From Pseudomonas sp. RIT-PI-r (GTDB lineage Bacteria > Pseudomonadota > Gammaproteobacteria > Pseudomonadales > Pseudomonadaceae), in assembly GCF_001297015.1 (NCBI RefSeq), contig NZ_LIGE01000013.1:186001-250000 (forward strand): DNA of 64,000 nucleotides, written 5' to 3'. Below are positions 36,235 to 45,133 of the stretch, in pieces; within the stretch, counting starts at the first letter, position 1; every line of letters starts with the position of its first letter. The notes below the pieces were generated by a model. It had not been told where the DNA came from, did no database searches, and was given only the letters and a program-made list of their open reading frames with translations. The translations under genes were made by a program, and so were the position numbers.

Positions 36235-37209
36235 TCATTCAGGCTTGGAATCAGCCTTCGCGACTGTGACCCAATACGGCGTATGCCGCTCGATCTGCAC
36301 CGGCAAAGTTGGCAGCAGCGCGCTCAAAGCCTTATCGGTGTCATGCAGAGGGAAGCTGCCGGTAATACGCAAGTCCGCCACGTCCGGCGCCACGCCCAGA
36401 TGCCCACGGCGATAACGTCCGAGCTCATGCACCAGATCGCTCAGTCGTGCGTTGTCGACCACCAGCATCCCGCGCGTCCAGGCATCGGCGCCGGGATTAA
36501 GGGCGACAATCGAGCCCAGGCCATCACTGCGCAGCAGCACTTGCTGGCCTTCACGCAGGATCTGTTCATCAGGATTCGCCTGCGCATGGGCGGCGACAGC
36601 CGACTGCAACACGCTCAGGCGGGTGCCATCTTCCTCGCGCTTGACCAGGAACCGCGTGCCGAGGGCGCGCATGCTGCCCTCGCGGGTTTCGACGATAAAC
36701 GGCCGCGCATCGCCATGACCGGTTTCGACGAGAATCTCGCCTTCCTGCAAAACGATCAGTCGGCGCTTGTCATCGAAACGCACATCTACCGCGCTGTGGG
36801 TGTTGAGGTTGAGTACGGTGCCGTCGGCAAGGTGCAGGGTGCGTTGTTCGCCGGTGGCTGTGCGCTGATCGGCGAGCCAGTAGTCCAGCGGCAGCCACTG
36901 TTCACTGGCGAACAGCCCGAGACCGACGATCACCACAACGCTGGCCAGTCCGCTGCCGAGCTTGCGCACTCGCCGGCGAATGCCTTCGCGTGATTGCAGC
37001 AGTGCATTGCGCGCCGGGCCTTTGGCCACACTGAAACGTTGATCAAGCATGCCCAACTGGCGCCAGGCGCGGGCGTGTTCTTCATGCGCCGCGTGCCATT
37101 TGGCGAACTCTTCGCGTTCCAGCGGGCTGCTCGAATCGAGGGTCAGTTGCCAGGCAATCGCCGCGTCCAGCACATGCGCCGGGACGGGGCGGGAACTGGC
37201 CGGGCTCAC
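36235..37209 (-). CDS. fiuR: FecR-family anti-sigma factor/sigma regulator
   Basis: A 324-residue FecR-type protein. The cytoplasmic N-terminus holds the sigma-binding region (WQLTLDSSSPLEREEFAKWHAAHEEHARAW). One TM segment lies at about residues 87-105 (LASVVVIVGLGLFASE). The periplasmic FecR domain follows (HLADGTVLNLNTHSAVDVRFDDKRRLIVLQEGEILVETG). It relays the signal from the STN domain of the receptor to the sigma factor. Its start overlaps the sigma gene stop by four bases. Confidence 0.9.
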   Translation of the reverse strand: MSPASSRPVPAHVLDAAIAWQLTLDSSSPLEREEFAKWHAAHEEHARAWRQLGMLDQRFSVAKGPARNALLQSREGIRRRVRKLGSGLASVVVIVGLGLFASEQWLPLDYWLADQRTATGEQRTLHLADGTVLNLNTHSAVDVRFDDKRRLIVLQEGEILVETGHGDARPFIVETREGSMRALGTRFLVKREEDGTRLSVLQSAVAAHAQANPDEQILREGQQVLLRSDGLGSIVALNPGADAWTRGMLVVDNARLSDLVHELGRYRRGHLGVAPDVADLRITGSFPLHDTDKALSALLPTLPVQIERHTPYWVTVAKADSKPE

Positions 37210-37724
37210 GTCGGCTCACCGTACAGGGCGATGTAGCACTGCCGAATGCCCTGCGCCAGGTATTGGCGCACACGCGGCACCGAAACGCCGAGCTTCTCGG
37301 CAATCTCGGCATGACCGAGGCCATCGAGGCGGTTAAAGAGGAAAGCGGCGCGGGCCTTGGTCGACAGTTGGCCGAGCAAGCGGTCGATGGCCTTGAGGTC
37401 TTCGAGGATCAGTTGCTGTTCTTCTATAGAAGGCTGTTCGCCTTCGGGGATCAGCATCAGTTCGGTGAGGTAGGCCTGTTCCAGCGCGGCGCGACGGAAA
37501 TAGTCGAACAGCAGGCCTTTGGCGATCGCCACCAGAAACGCTCGTGGCTCGCGGGGTGTCAGCAATTCATCGCGGCCGAGCAGGCGCACGAAAGTGTCCT
37601 GACTCAGATCCTCGGCGCGTTGCGGGCACGCCACATTGCGTCGCAGCCAGGCCAATAGCCAACCGCGATGGTCGCGATACATCGCACCAACGAGTTCACT
37701 GTGAGGGCTCTGAGCTGAAGACAC
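37206..37724 (-). CDS. fiuI: Iron-starvation ECF sigma factor (FecI family)
   Basis: A 172-residue ECF sigma factor with region 2 (ACPQRAEDLSQDTFVRLLGRDEL) and region 4 (ARAAFLFNRLDGLGHAEIAEKLGVSVPRVRQYLAQGIRQCY). It should drive transcription of the receptor gene once signalled. The start is GTG at 37724 (MSSAQSPHS) with GGTGAT about 8 bases upstream; a TTG one codon earlier is less likely. A Fur-like palindrome lies 32 bases upstream. Confidence 0.9.
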   Translation of the reverse strand: MSSAQSPHSELVGAMYRDHRGWLLAWLRRNVACPQRAEDLSQDTFVRLLGRDELLTPREPRAFLVAIAKGLLFDYFRRAALEQAYLTELMLIPEGEQPSIEEQQLILEDLKAIDRLLGQLSTKARAAFLFNRLDGLGHAEIAEKLGVSVPRVRQYLAQGIRQCYIALYGEPT

Positions 37725-37755
37725 CAAATATCACCGATTGGGAAATATTAACTAA

Positions 37756-37770
37756 CGCGAATTGTTCGCG
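37756..37770 (-). promoter_or_regulatory. Candidate Fur box upstream of fiuI
   Basis: A perfect palindrome CGCGAA-TTG-TTCGCG lies 32 bases before the fiuI start in AT-rich sequence (flanks AACTAACG / ATTCTGG). Pseudomonas Fur sites often take forms such as GCGAATNATTCGC, and FecI-type sigma genes are generally Fur-repressed. The match to Fur is partial; the palindrome itself is plain. Confidence 0.5.
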
Positions 37771-37833
37771 ATTCTGGCAGAGGTGGGAATGGTTAGCAAT
37801 TGGCCACTGGTCAGGTGAGCCGTTGAAGGGCTG

Positions 37834-38010
37834 CCCTCACCCTAACCCTCTCCCGGAGGGAGAGGGGACTGATCGGGGGATATTCTGGAGGTGCACCGCC
37901 CTGAACGATTTTCAGTGAATCCATAACCGACTCGATTTCTCAGGTCGATGAAAAGCTTCAGACACCACGGTCGGCCCCCTCTCCCTCTGGGAGAGGGCTG
38001 GGGTGAGGGG
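37834..38010. repeat. Composite family D repeat (fills the fiuI-exonuclease gap)
   Basis: The arms are CCCTCACCCTAACCCTCTCCC with its complement and CCCCCTCTCCCTCTGGGAGAGGG. The core has GGACTGATCGGGGGATATTC, CTCAGGTCGATG and ACCACGGTCGGCCCC, related to the copies at 6695 and 10360. The gap between 37725 and 38035 holds only this repeat and the Fur-like palindrome. Confidence 0.8.
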
Positions 38011-38035
38011 GATGGATCTTGGACTTGACTGAACT

Positions 38036-38743
38036 TCAGAACGACGGCGCCTGCTGCCGCCGCTTCCACTGGCTCAGGCGTTGCTGAAGGTTTATCGGAC
38101 TATGAATCTGCTGCTGACGCGCCCGGCTGAACAGAATCAACGCCAGCTCCGCCGTGGCCAGCGCATCGGCACTCGCGTTATGCCGCTCGAACACTTCAAG
38201 CTTGAACCACTCGATCCACTCATCCAGCCCGGCCTCGCGAATCTGCGCCTGTGGACACAGCAGCGGCGCAATATCAGCGACATCCAGAAACACCTGCTGC
38301 AACCTGTGCCCCAGATGTTCCCTTAACGCACGCCCGAGCATGTGCTGATCGAACGGCGCATGAAATGCCAGCACCGGGCTGTCGCCGATAAACTCGAGCA
38401 GTTCCAGCAAGGCCTCGGCGGGTTCACTGCCGGCTGCAATCGCATTCGGCCCCAAGCCATGAATCAGCACGCTGGGGCTCAACTTCAATTCGCGGCACTG
38501 CAGCGTGCGTTCGAACTGTTGACGGAAATCGATCGCGCCATCCTCGATCACCACCGCGCCAATCGACAACACCCGATCCTTGTTCAGATTGAGCCCTGTA
38601 GTTTCAAGATCCAGCACCACCCAACGCTGCTCGCGCAGGGTACAGTCGCTCAACTCGCCGGTCGCCGGCAGCTTCGCCAAACGCTGCTGCAACTGCGCCG
38701 GCACCACCGGACTGGCCGGGCGCAGCCACGAAAACAGGCTCAT
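38036..38743 (-). CDS. DEDDh 3'-5' exonuclease (DnaQ-like)
   Basis: A 235-residue exonuclease. Motif I is VVLDLETTGLN, motif II lies around AFHAPFDQHML, and motif III is HNASADALATAEL (the HX4D form, so DEDDh). It resembles the epsilon-like standalone exonucleases found next to CBS/DUF294 proteins in Pseudomonas. Its ATG overlaps the stop of the DUF294 gene by four bases, so the two form an operon. The substrate is unknown; DNA repair or nucleotide turnover is likely. Confidence 0.9.
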   Translation of the reverse strand: MSLFSWLRPASPVVPAQLQQRLAKLPATGELSDCTLREQRWVVLDLETTGLNLNKDRVLSIGAVVIEDGAIDFRQQFERTLQCRELKLSPSVLIHGLGPNAIAAGSEPAEALLELLEFIGDSPVLAFHAPFDQHMLGRALREHLGHRLQQVFLDVADIAPLLCPQAQIREAGLDEWIEWFKLEVFERHNASADALATAELALILFSRARQQQIHSPINLQQRLSQWKRRQQAPSF

Positions 38744-40674
38744 AGCTGATACCGCAAGGTCAGGCTGGTTTGCAGGCGCTGCGCTTGGCGCAGGGATTCA
38801 CGCAGGATGCGCCGGTCGAGGTGATTGAGGCTGTCGGGATCGACGCGATTGGAGTACGGCAGATTCTCGCGGGTCTGCAACTGATGCTGCTGCATGCGCG
38901 TCTGTTGAATGAAGTGATACGCCTCTTCATACGCCGCGCCGTCGAGCCGTTCGATGACCTCTTTGTCGACCAACTGGCGGAAACGTTCGAGGGTGTTGTT
39001 GGCGTCGATACCGTTGGCCAATGCGAGCAAGCGCGCGCCGTCGACGAACGGTGTCAGGCCCTGGACTTTTAGATCCAGCGTGGCTTTCTCGCCATTCTTG
39101 CGCGCCAGCACAAACTCGCGGAAGCGTCCCACCGGGGGACGATTGCGCAGCGCGTTGTCGGCCATCATGCGCTGGAACAAACGGTTGTCGCCGACCTGAT
39201 CAAGAATGCCCCGGCGCAGTTGCGCGCAACCTTGTTCATCGCCCCAGACCACGCGCAGATCGAAGTAGATGCTCGAGCCCAGCAGATTCTCCGGTGTCGC
39301 CTCGCGAATAAACGCCGCAAAACGCCGCGCCCATTCCGCCCGCGACAAACACAGCTCAGGGTTGCCGGCCATGATGTTGCCCTTGCACAGGGTGAAGCCG
39401 CACTGCGCCAGGCTCTGGTTGATCTGCTGGGCAATCGGCAACAGCTTGCCGCGAATCTCGGCGGCATGTGCCGCATCACGGGCATCGAACAGAATGCCGT
39501 TGTCCTGATCGGTGTGCAGTGTCTGTTCGCGGCGGCCTTCGCTGCCGAAACACAGCCAACTGAACGGCACGCCGGGGTCGCCTTTTTCGGCGAGGGTCAA
39601 CTCGATCACCCGGCACACGGTGTGGTCGTTGAGCAAGGTGATGATGTGGGTGATCTGCGTCGACGACGCACCGTGGGCGAGCATGCGCTCGACCAGTTGA
39701 CCGATCTCGCCGCGCAAGGTCACCAGTTGCTCGACACGTTGGGCGCTGCGGATGGTGCGCGCCAGATGCACTAGATCGACCCGTTGCAGGGAAAACAGAT
39801 CACGCTCGGAGACCACGCCGCACAGGCGCTGATCCTTGACCAGGCAGACGTGGGCGATATGCCGTTCGGTCATCGCAATGGCCGCATCGAATGCGCTGTG
39901 ATCCGGTGAAAGATAGAAGGGCGCGCGAGTCATGTGACGCTCGATGGCTTCACTGAAGTCGCCGATGCCTTGCGCCACGACATGACGCAAATCGCGCAGG
40001 GTGAAAATCCCCAGCGGTGCCTTGTGCTCATCCACCGCGACGATGCTGCCGACCTGCTGTTCGTGCATCAACTTCACCGCTTCGCGCAGTGGCGTGTCCG
40101 GGCTGCACGTCACCGGATGACGCATCGCCAGTTCGCCGAGGCGGGTATTCAGCGAATACTGTGTGCCGAGGGTTTCCACGGCTTTCTGCTGCACTTGCTG
40201 ATTGACCTGATCAAGCAGGCTGCTGACCCCGCGCAAGGCGAAGTCACGGAAGCTGCTGGAGAGCGCGAACAGTTTGATGAACGCCAGTTTGTTCAGTTGC
40301 AGACAGAAGGTGTCATCGCCAGCCAGGTGTTCGGTACGCGTTGCCCGCTCGCCAAGCAGCGCGGCCAACGGGAAGCATTCGCCCGTGGTGATCTCGAAAG
40401 TGGTTTCGGTACCGGGTTTGGTGATGTGCTGGCGTTCGCCGACCACCCGGCCTTGCTTGACGATATAGAAGTGTTCGACCGGGCCGTCGCTGGGTTTGAT
40501 GATGCTCTCGCCCTGAGCGTAAAACCGCAGCTGACATTGTTCCACCAGATAAGCGAGGTGGGCGTGTTCCATCTGATTGAAGGGCGGGAAGCGCTGGAGG
40601 AATTGCAGGGTGCCCTGAATGTTCTGCAATACCGCGGTTTTCCCTGCCTGGGTGAAGGCATCCGCTTTACTCAT
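38740..40674 (-). CDS. Cyclic nucleotide-binding/CBS/DUF294 nucleotidyltransferase-like protein
   Basis: A 644-residue multidomain protein. An N-terminal cyclic-nucleotide-binding domain (about residues 30-140; YIVKQGRVVGERQ) is followed by two CBS domains (about 175-300; TPLREAVKLMHEQQVGSIVAVD and HIAHVCLVKDQRLCGVVSERDL). A DUF294 nucleotidyltransferase domain carries the GS-X-G-R motif (CFGSEGRREQTLHTDQDNGI) and is followed by a DUF294 C-terminal domain. The nucleotidyltransferase acidic residues (DQDN) are kept, so it may be active, perhaps modifying a protein or nucleotide in response to adenine nucleotides. The start MSKADAF at 40674 is chosen; ATG at 40680 two codons upstream is equally possible. 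Confidence 0.88.
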   Translation of the reverse strand: MSKADAFTQAGKTAVLQNIQGTLQFLQRFPPFNQMEHAHLAYLVEQCQLRFYAQGESIIKPSDGPVEHFYIVKQGRVVGERQHITKPGTETTFEITTGECFPLAALLGERATRTEHLAGDDTFCLQLNKLAFIKLFALSSSFRDFALRGVSSLLDQVNQQVQQKAVETLGTQYSLNTRLGELAMRHPVTCSPDTPLREAVKLMHEQQVGSIVAVDEHKAPLGIFTLRDLRHVVAQGIGDFSEAIERHMTRAPFYLSPDHSAFDAAIAMTERHIAHVCLVKDQRLCGVVSERDLFSLQRVDLVHLARTIRSAQRVEQLVTLRGEIGQLVERMLAHGASSTQITHIITLLNDHTVCRVIELTLAEKGDPGVPFSWLCFGSEGRREQTLHTDQDNGILFDARDAAHAAEIRGKLLPIAQQINQSLAQCGFTLCKGNIMAGNPELCLSRAEWARRFAAFIREATPENLLGSSIYFDLRVVWGDEQGCAQLRRGILDQVGDNRLFQRMMADNALRNRPPVGRFREFVLARKNGEKATLDLKVQGLTPFVDGARLLALANGIDANNTLERFRQLVDKEVIERLDGAAYEEAYHFIQQTRMQQHQLQTRENLPYSNRVDPDSLNHLDRRILRESLRQAQRLQTSLTLRYQL

Positions 40675-40932
40675 AACCATTACCGCAGTCTTTTTCGAAT
40701 TGTTGTTGTCGGATCGTTATGGCCATGGTCGGCCCCTACGGACAGGGTGCCCATTGGACGTAAGTCTAGGTTTTGCCACCATTGGCGAAGTTTCGGAGAT
40801 GCCCTACGCAAACAGTCGGAAATTCCCTCGATTACCCCCTTGGAAAAAAATCCGACGAAGTGCACATTGAAGCTCTGCCCAGCGATGTCTGACCACTTGC
40901 CAAGGGACTGTTTTGAACACTTAGAGAACGCC

Positions 40933-41379
40933 ATGTCCGACCACGATATTTTGAGCGATGCCGAGCGAGAAGCGCTCAGTGCAGTCATGCTCGAACCTGA
41001 TCTTCCACCGCAGCGCGTATTGATCGTCGATGACGACAAGGACGCCCGGGAGCTGTTGTCGGAGATTCTCGCGTTGGACGGTATTCGTTGCATGACGGCG
41101 GCCAGTGGCGAGACAGCCCTGAAGATGCTCGCCGAGAAACCTTCGATTGGCCTGGTGATCACCGATCTGCGCATGGGCAATGTCGATGGCCTTGAACTGA
41201 TCCGCCAGGTGCGTGAGTCGGTGCGGGCGGCGCTGCCGATCATCATCGTCTCCGGCGATGCCGATGTGAAAGACGCGATTGCGGCGATGCATTTGAGCGT
41301 GGTGGATTTTCTGCTCAAGCCGATTGATACGGGCAAGTTGTTGGCGCTGGTGAAACATGAATTGGGGATTGAACCCTAA
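40933..41379 (+). CDS. Single-domain response regulator
   Basis: A 148-residue protein that is almost only a CheY-like receiver domain (about residues 28-145). D33-D35 in IVDDDKD form the acidic pocket, D78 in VITDLRMGNVDG is the phospho-acceptor and K130 or so lies in FLLKPID. There is no output domain, so it probably acts by protein contact. The ATG at 40933 follows AGAGAACGCC. The 258-base gap to the divergent CNB-CBS gene must hold both promoters. No partner kinase is in the window. Confidence 0.88.
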   Translation: MSDHDILSDAEREALSAVMLEPDLPPQRVLIVDDDKDARELLSEILALDGIRCMTAASGETALKMLAEKPSIGLVITDLRMGNVDGLELIRQVRESVRAALPIIIVSGDADVKDAIAAMHLSVVDFLLKPIDTGKLLALVKHELGIEP

Positions 41380-41382
41380 GAG

Positions 41383-41610
41383 CCCCTCACCCTAGCCCTC
41401 TCCCGGAGGGAGAGGGGACTGACCGCGGTGGATGTTCGAGGTACACCGACCTGAGATTCCCAGCCGAACTCAGGTTTTGAAAAGCACCAAGATCTGCTCC
41501 GTTGCCCCTCTATCCTTGGCAATTCCTGAGCCGAGCTCAGATTTTGAAAGGCATACAGATCTGCTCCCTTTCCCCTCTACCCCATGGGGGAGAGGGCTGG
41601 GGTGAGGGGG
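41383..41610. repeat. Longest family D composite repeat with internal duplication
   Basis: The left arm (CCCCTCACCCTAGCCCTCTCCC) and right arm (GGGGGAGAGGGCTGGGGTGA) flank a 150-base core. In the core a segment starting CCGAACTCAGGTTTTGAAA (41464) is repeated as CCGAGCTCAGATTTTGAAA (41531), each copy running on through CAGATCTGCTCC or AAGATCTGCTCC, with a period of 67 bases. This fills most of the 330-base gap between the response regulator and glcB. Confidence 0.82.
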
Positions 41611-41654
41611 ATGGATCTTAAGTCGACCAGAAAACCCAGCCCCGCCGCATAAAC

Positions 41655-41687
41655 AAAAAAGCCCTGATCTCTCGATCAGGGCTTTTT
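41655..41687. terminator. Bidirectional terminator between response regulator and glcB
   Basis: AAAAAA, then GCCCTGATC (41661-41669), loop TCTC, GATCAGGGC (41674-41682), then TTTTT. It can work in both directions, for the convergent response regulator (+) and glcB (-) genes. Confidence 0.9.
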
Positions 41688-41709
41688 CATATCCACCATC
41701 TACGCAAAT

Positions 41710-43887
41710 TTACAGGCCATTGGCAGCCTTGAACTCGCGACGACGACGGTGCAATACCGGCTCGGTGTAACCGTTCGGCTGCTTGGTGCCTTCAATCACC
41801 AGTTCGACCGCCGCCTGGAAGGCGATGTTGCTGTCGAAGTTCGGGGCCAGTGGACGGTACAGCGGGTCGTTGGCGTTCTGACGATCCACCACCGGCGCCA
41901 TGCGCTTGAGGCTTTCCATCACTTGTGCTTCGGTGACGACACCGTGGCGCAGCCAGTTGGCGATGTGCTGGCTGGAGATACGCAGCGTGGCACGGTCTTC
42001 CATCAGGCCGACGTCATTGATGTCCGGCACTTTCGAGCAGCCGACACCCTGGTCGATCCAGCGCACCACGTAACCGAGAATGCCCTGGGCATTGTTGTCC
42101 AGTTCGTTCTTGATCTGCTCCGGGGTCCAGCTCGGATTGACCGCCAGCGGGATGGTCAGGATATCGTCCACCGAAGCGCGAGCACGTTTGGCCAGTTCGG
42201 CCTGACGGGCGAACACGTCGACCTTGTGATAATGCAGCGCGTGCAGTGCAGCGGCGGTCGGCGACGGAACCCAAGCGGTGTTCGCGCCGGCCAGCGGGTG
42301 AGCGATTTTTTGCTCAAGCATCGCGGCCATCAGATCCGGCATCGCCCACATGCCTTTACCGATTTGTGCACGACCTTGCAGGCCGGTGCTCAGACCGATA
42401 TCGACGTTCCAGTTTTCATAGGCGCCGATCCACTTCTCAGCCTTCATGTCAGCCTTGCGTACAACCGGGCCGGCTTCCATGGAGGTGTGGATTTCGTCGC
42501 CGGTGCGGTCGAGGAAACCGGTATTGATGAACACCACGCGCTCGCTGGCAGCCTTGATGCAGGCCTTGAGGTTGACCGTGGTGCGGCGCTCCTCGTCCAT
42601 GATCCCGACTTTCAGGGTGTTGCGTTTCAGGCCCAGCACGTCTTCGATGCGACCGAACAGCTCGTTGGTGAACGCTGCTTCTTCCGGGCCGTGCATCTTC
42701 GGTTTAACGATGTACACGGAACCGGTGCGGGTGTTGCGACGCGAGGTGTTGCCGTTGAGGTTGTGCATCGCCGCGAGGCAAGTGACCAGACCGTCGAGAA
42801 TGCCTTCCGGCACTTCGTTACCGTCTTTGTCGAGGATCGCGTCGATGGTCATCAGATGGCCAACGTTACGCACGAACAACAGCGAACGACCGTGCAGCGT
42901 CACTTCACCGCCATTCGGCGCGGCGTAGGTGCGATCCGGGTTCATGGTGCGGGTGAAGGTCTGGCCGCCCTTGGACACGGATTCCGCCAGATCGCCCTTC
43001 ATCAGGCCGAGCCAGTTGCGGTAGATCACCACTTTGTCGTCGGCATCGACGGCAGCCACGGAGTCTTCGCAATCCATGATGGTGGTCAGCGCCGCTTCCA
43101 TCAGGATGTCTTTGACGCCGGCAGCATCGGTCTGGCCGACCGGAGTGGTGGCATCGACCTGGATTTCGAAGTGCAGACCGTTGTGTTTCAGCAGGATCGC
43201 GATTGGCGCGTTGGCGTCGCCCTGGAAACCGATCAGTTGTGCGTCATCGCGCAGGCCAGTGTTGCTGCCGCCCTTGAGGGTGACCAGCAGTTTGCCGTCA
43301 GCGATTTTGTAGCCGGTCGAATCGACGTGAGAGCCAGCCGCCAATGGCGCAGCTTCGTCGAGGAAGGCTCGGGCGAAGGCGATGACTTTGTCGCCACGCA
43401 CCTTGTTGTAGCCTTTGCCTTTTTCCGCGCCACCTTCTTCGCTGATCGCGTCGGTGCCGTAGAGGGCGTCATACAGCGAACCCCAGCGGGCGTTCGAGGC
43501 ATTGAGAGCGAAGCGGGCGTTCATCACCGGCACAACGAGTTGCGGACCGGCGGTACGGGCGATTTCATCATCGACGTTTTGCGTCGTTGCCTGGAAATCA
43601 GCCGCTTCTGGCAGCAGATAACCGATTTCTTGCAGGAAGGCTTTATAGGCCACGGCGTCGTGCGCCTGACCGTTGCGTTCCTGGTGCCAAGCGTCAATAC
43701 GAGCCTGGAAGTCATCGCGTTTGGCGAGTAGGGCTTTGTTCTTCGGCGCCAGGTCATGAATGACCTTGTCGGCACCTTCCCAGAATTTTTCGGCGGTGAG
43801 GCCGGTACCGGGAATGGCTTCGTTGTTCACGAAGTCGAACAGGACTTTGGCGACCTGCAGGCCACCGACTTGAACGTGTTCAGTCAT
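41710..43887 (-). CDS. glcB: Malate synthase G
   Basis: A 725-residue malate synthase G that condenses glyoxylate and acetyl-CoA to malate in the glyoxylate cycle. Family marks include [56 protein letters not shown] (acidic catalytic/Mg region) and NCEDS-type segment [14 protein letters not shown]. The length matches form G. The start at 43887 (MTEHVQVGG) is chosen over an ATG four codons upstream. It would allow growth on acetate and fatty acids, in line with the acyl-CoA dehydrogenases later in the window. Confidence 0.95.
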   Translation of the reverse strand: MTEHVQVGGLQVAKVLFDFVNNEAIPGTGLTAEKFWEGADKVIHDLAPKNKALLAKRDDFQARIDAWHQERNGQAHDAVAYKAFLQEIGYLLPEAADFQATTQNVDDEIARTAGPQLVVPVMNARFALNASNARWGSLYDALYGTDAISEEGGAEKGKGYNKVRGDKVIAFARAFLDEAAPLAAGSHVDSTGYKIADGKLLVTLKGGSNTGLRDDAQLIGFQGDANAPIAILLKHNGLHFEIQVDATTPVGQTDAAGVKDILMEAALTTIMDCEDSVAAVDADDKVVIYRNWLGLMKGDLAESVSKGGQTFTRTMNPDRTYAAPNGGEVTLHGRSLLFVRNVGHLMTIDAILDKDGNEVPEGILDGLVTCLAAMHNLNGNTSRRNTRTGSVYIVKPKMHGPEEAAFTNELFGRIEDVLGLKRNTLKVGIMDEERRTTVNLKACIKAASERVVFINTGFLDRTGDEIHTSMEAGPVVRKADMKAEKWIGAYENWNVDIGLSTGLQGRAQIGKGMWAMPDLMAAMLEQKIAHPLAGANTAWVPSPTAAALHALHYHKVDVFARQAELAKRARASVDDILTIPLAVNPSWTPEQIKNELDNNAQGILGYVVRWIDQGVGCSKVPDINDVGLMEDRATLRISSQHIANWLRHGVVTEAQVMESLKRMAPVVDRQNANDPLYRPLAPNFDSNIAFQAAVELVIEGTKQPNGYTEPVLHRRRREFKAANGL

Positions 43888-44391
43888 TGCTTGCCTCACT
43901 CTGCTCAGCTATTTCGCTTTTCAGCTCTTCAATTTTGACAATGAAGCCTCTGGCCATTTAAACCACAAACCTGCCGACCAGTACATGCCATTGCTGGCGG
44001 CTGGGCTGGGACCAATCAAAGGCTTGGGGCCTTGCTGACGGGGCTTTCAGGGTTGCGAACATGCCTTGGGCAGACATCGATTCAGCGTTATGTAGTGCGC
44101 GCTGCGGCATACTACATGATGAGTTGCGCTTGTGAAAATCAGACTAATTACGTCGTTCTGCGACCTCATGTCGCATTGCGGTCACATCGCGGAACAGGAT
44201 GTTCTCAAAAAACCATTGGATTGTTCCAGCTAAATATCAAAAGTTGTACACATAAATACTATTTGGCGGCTATGGCAGCGGTTTATGTGGGAGCGAGCCT
44301 GCTCGCGAAAGCGTCGGTCGCCTCAACGCAAAATCGACCCTTGCCTATACTTCCCCTTCTATAACAAAAGTCATGACAAGAGGGCGACGCC
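43888..44391. other. 504-base gap upstream of glcB and the ACT-domain gene
   Basis: There is no credible gene here. The gap must contain the divergent promoters of glcB and the ACT-domain gene. It holds an inverted repeat ATGTAGT (44090-44096) / ACTACAT (44111-44117) with half-site centres 21 bases apart, and a single REP arm at about 44286-44311 (GTGGGAGCGAGCCTGCTCGC). Nothing else stands out. Confidence 0.6.
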
Positions 44392-44910
44392 ATGGACCAT
44401 CTCGTACTCACTGTTTTCGCCCCGGACAAACCTGGACAGGTCGAGCGCATCGCCCAATGCATCGCCGAGCACGGCGGTAACTGGCTGGAAAGCCGCATGT
44501 CGCGGATGGCCGGGCAGTTCGCCGGGATTCTTCGGGTGGGCGTGCCGGCGGAGGCTTACGACGAATTAGTCGATTCCCTACAAGCACTGTCGACGCATGG
44601 CATCCGCGTATTGATTGCCGAGAGTGGTATCGAGCAGTCCTGCACCTGGAAACCGATCGCCATGGAGTTGGTGGGCAATGATCGGCCGGGGATTGTGCGC
44701 GACATCACCCGCTTGTTGAGCGAGCAGGGCGTCAACCTTGAGCGGCTTGTAACCGAAGTGCGCCCGGCACCGATGAGCAGCGAGCCGCTGTTCCATGCTG
44801 AGGCGATTCTCGCGGTACCGCTGACTTTGTCACTCGACGTCTTGCAGTCGCGCTTGGAAACCCTGGCCGATGATCTGATGGTCGAACTGGTGTTACGCAC
44901 AGACCTTTGA
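44392..44910 (+). CDS. GcvR-like double-ACT domain regulator
   Basis: A 172-residue protein with two ACT domains (about residues 3-75, LVLTVFAPDKPGQVERIAQCIAEHGGNW; and about 86-165, IAMELVGNDRPGIVRDITRLLSEQGVNLERL). This matches the glycine cleavage system transcriptional repressor family (GcvR), which senses glycine and acts through GcvA. Glycine sensing would fit the glycine-producing betaine genes in the same window, but they are 25 kb away and a direct link is inference. GAGGGCGACGCC precedes the ATG. Confidence 0.82.
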   Translation: MDHLVLTVFAPDKPGQVERIAQCIAEHGGNWLESRMSRMAGQFAGILRVGVPAEAYDELVDSLQALSTHGIRVLIAESGIEQSCTWKPIAMELVGNDRPGIVRDITRLLSEQGVNLERLVTEVRPAPMSSEPLFHAEAILAVPLTLSLDVLQSRLETLADDLMVELVLRTDL

Positions 44911-44948
44911 GCGTCTCCCGGGTTATCCAGTTTAAACGTGCACCTGCC

Positions 44949-45070
44949 TGTGGATAACCTGTAGAGACTGCCCGCATCGCCAAGCCCGCCGTGGCTTTGC
45001 TGGAGTTGATCAAAAAACCGCCAACATTCAGTGACTTGCGCACAAACGGCGGGGATCACGCTGTGGATAA
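44949..45070. repeat. Second locus of the DnaA-box repeat module
   Basis: Perfect TGTGGATAA at 44949-44957 and 45062-45070. GATCAAAAAAC at 45008-45018 lies exactly 59 bases after the first box, the same spacing as in the array at 6905-7515. It lies in the 223-base gap between the ACT gene and rarD (convergent ends). Confidence 0.8.
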
Positions 45071-45133
45071 CCTTGGGAAAGAACGATGCAGGCCACGAGA
45101 ACCGCGGCCTGCGAGGGTTTGTGCGGTTTTTGA

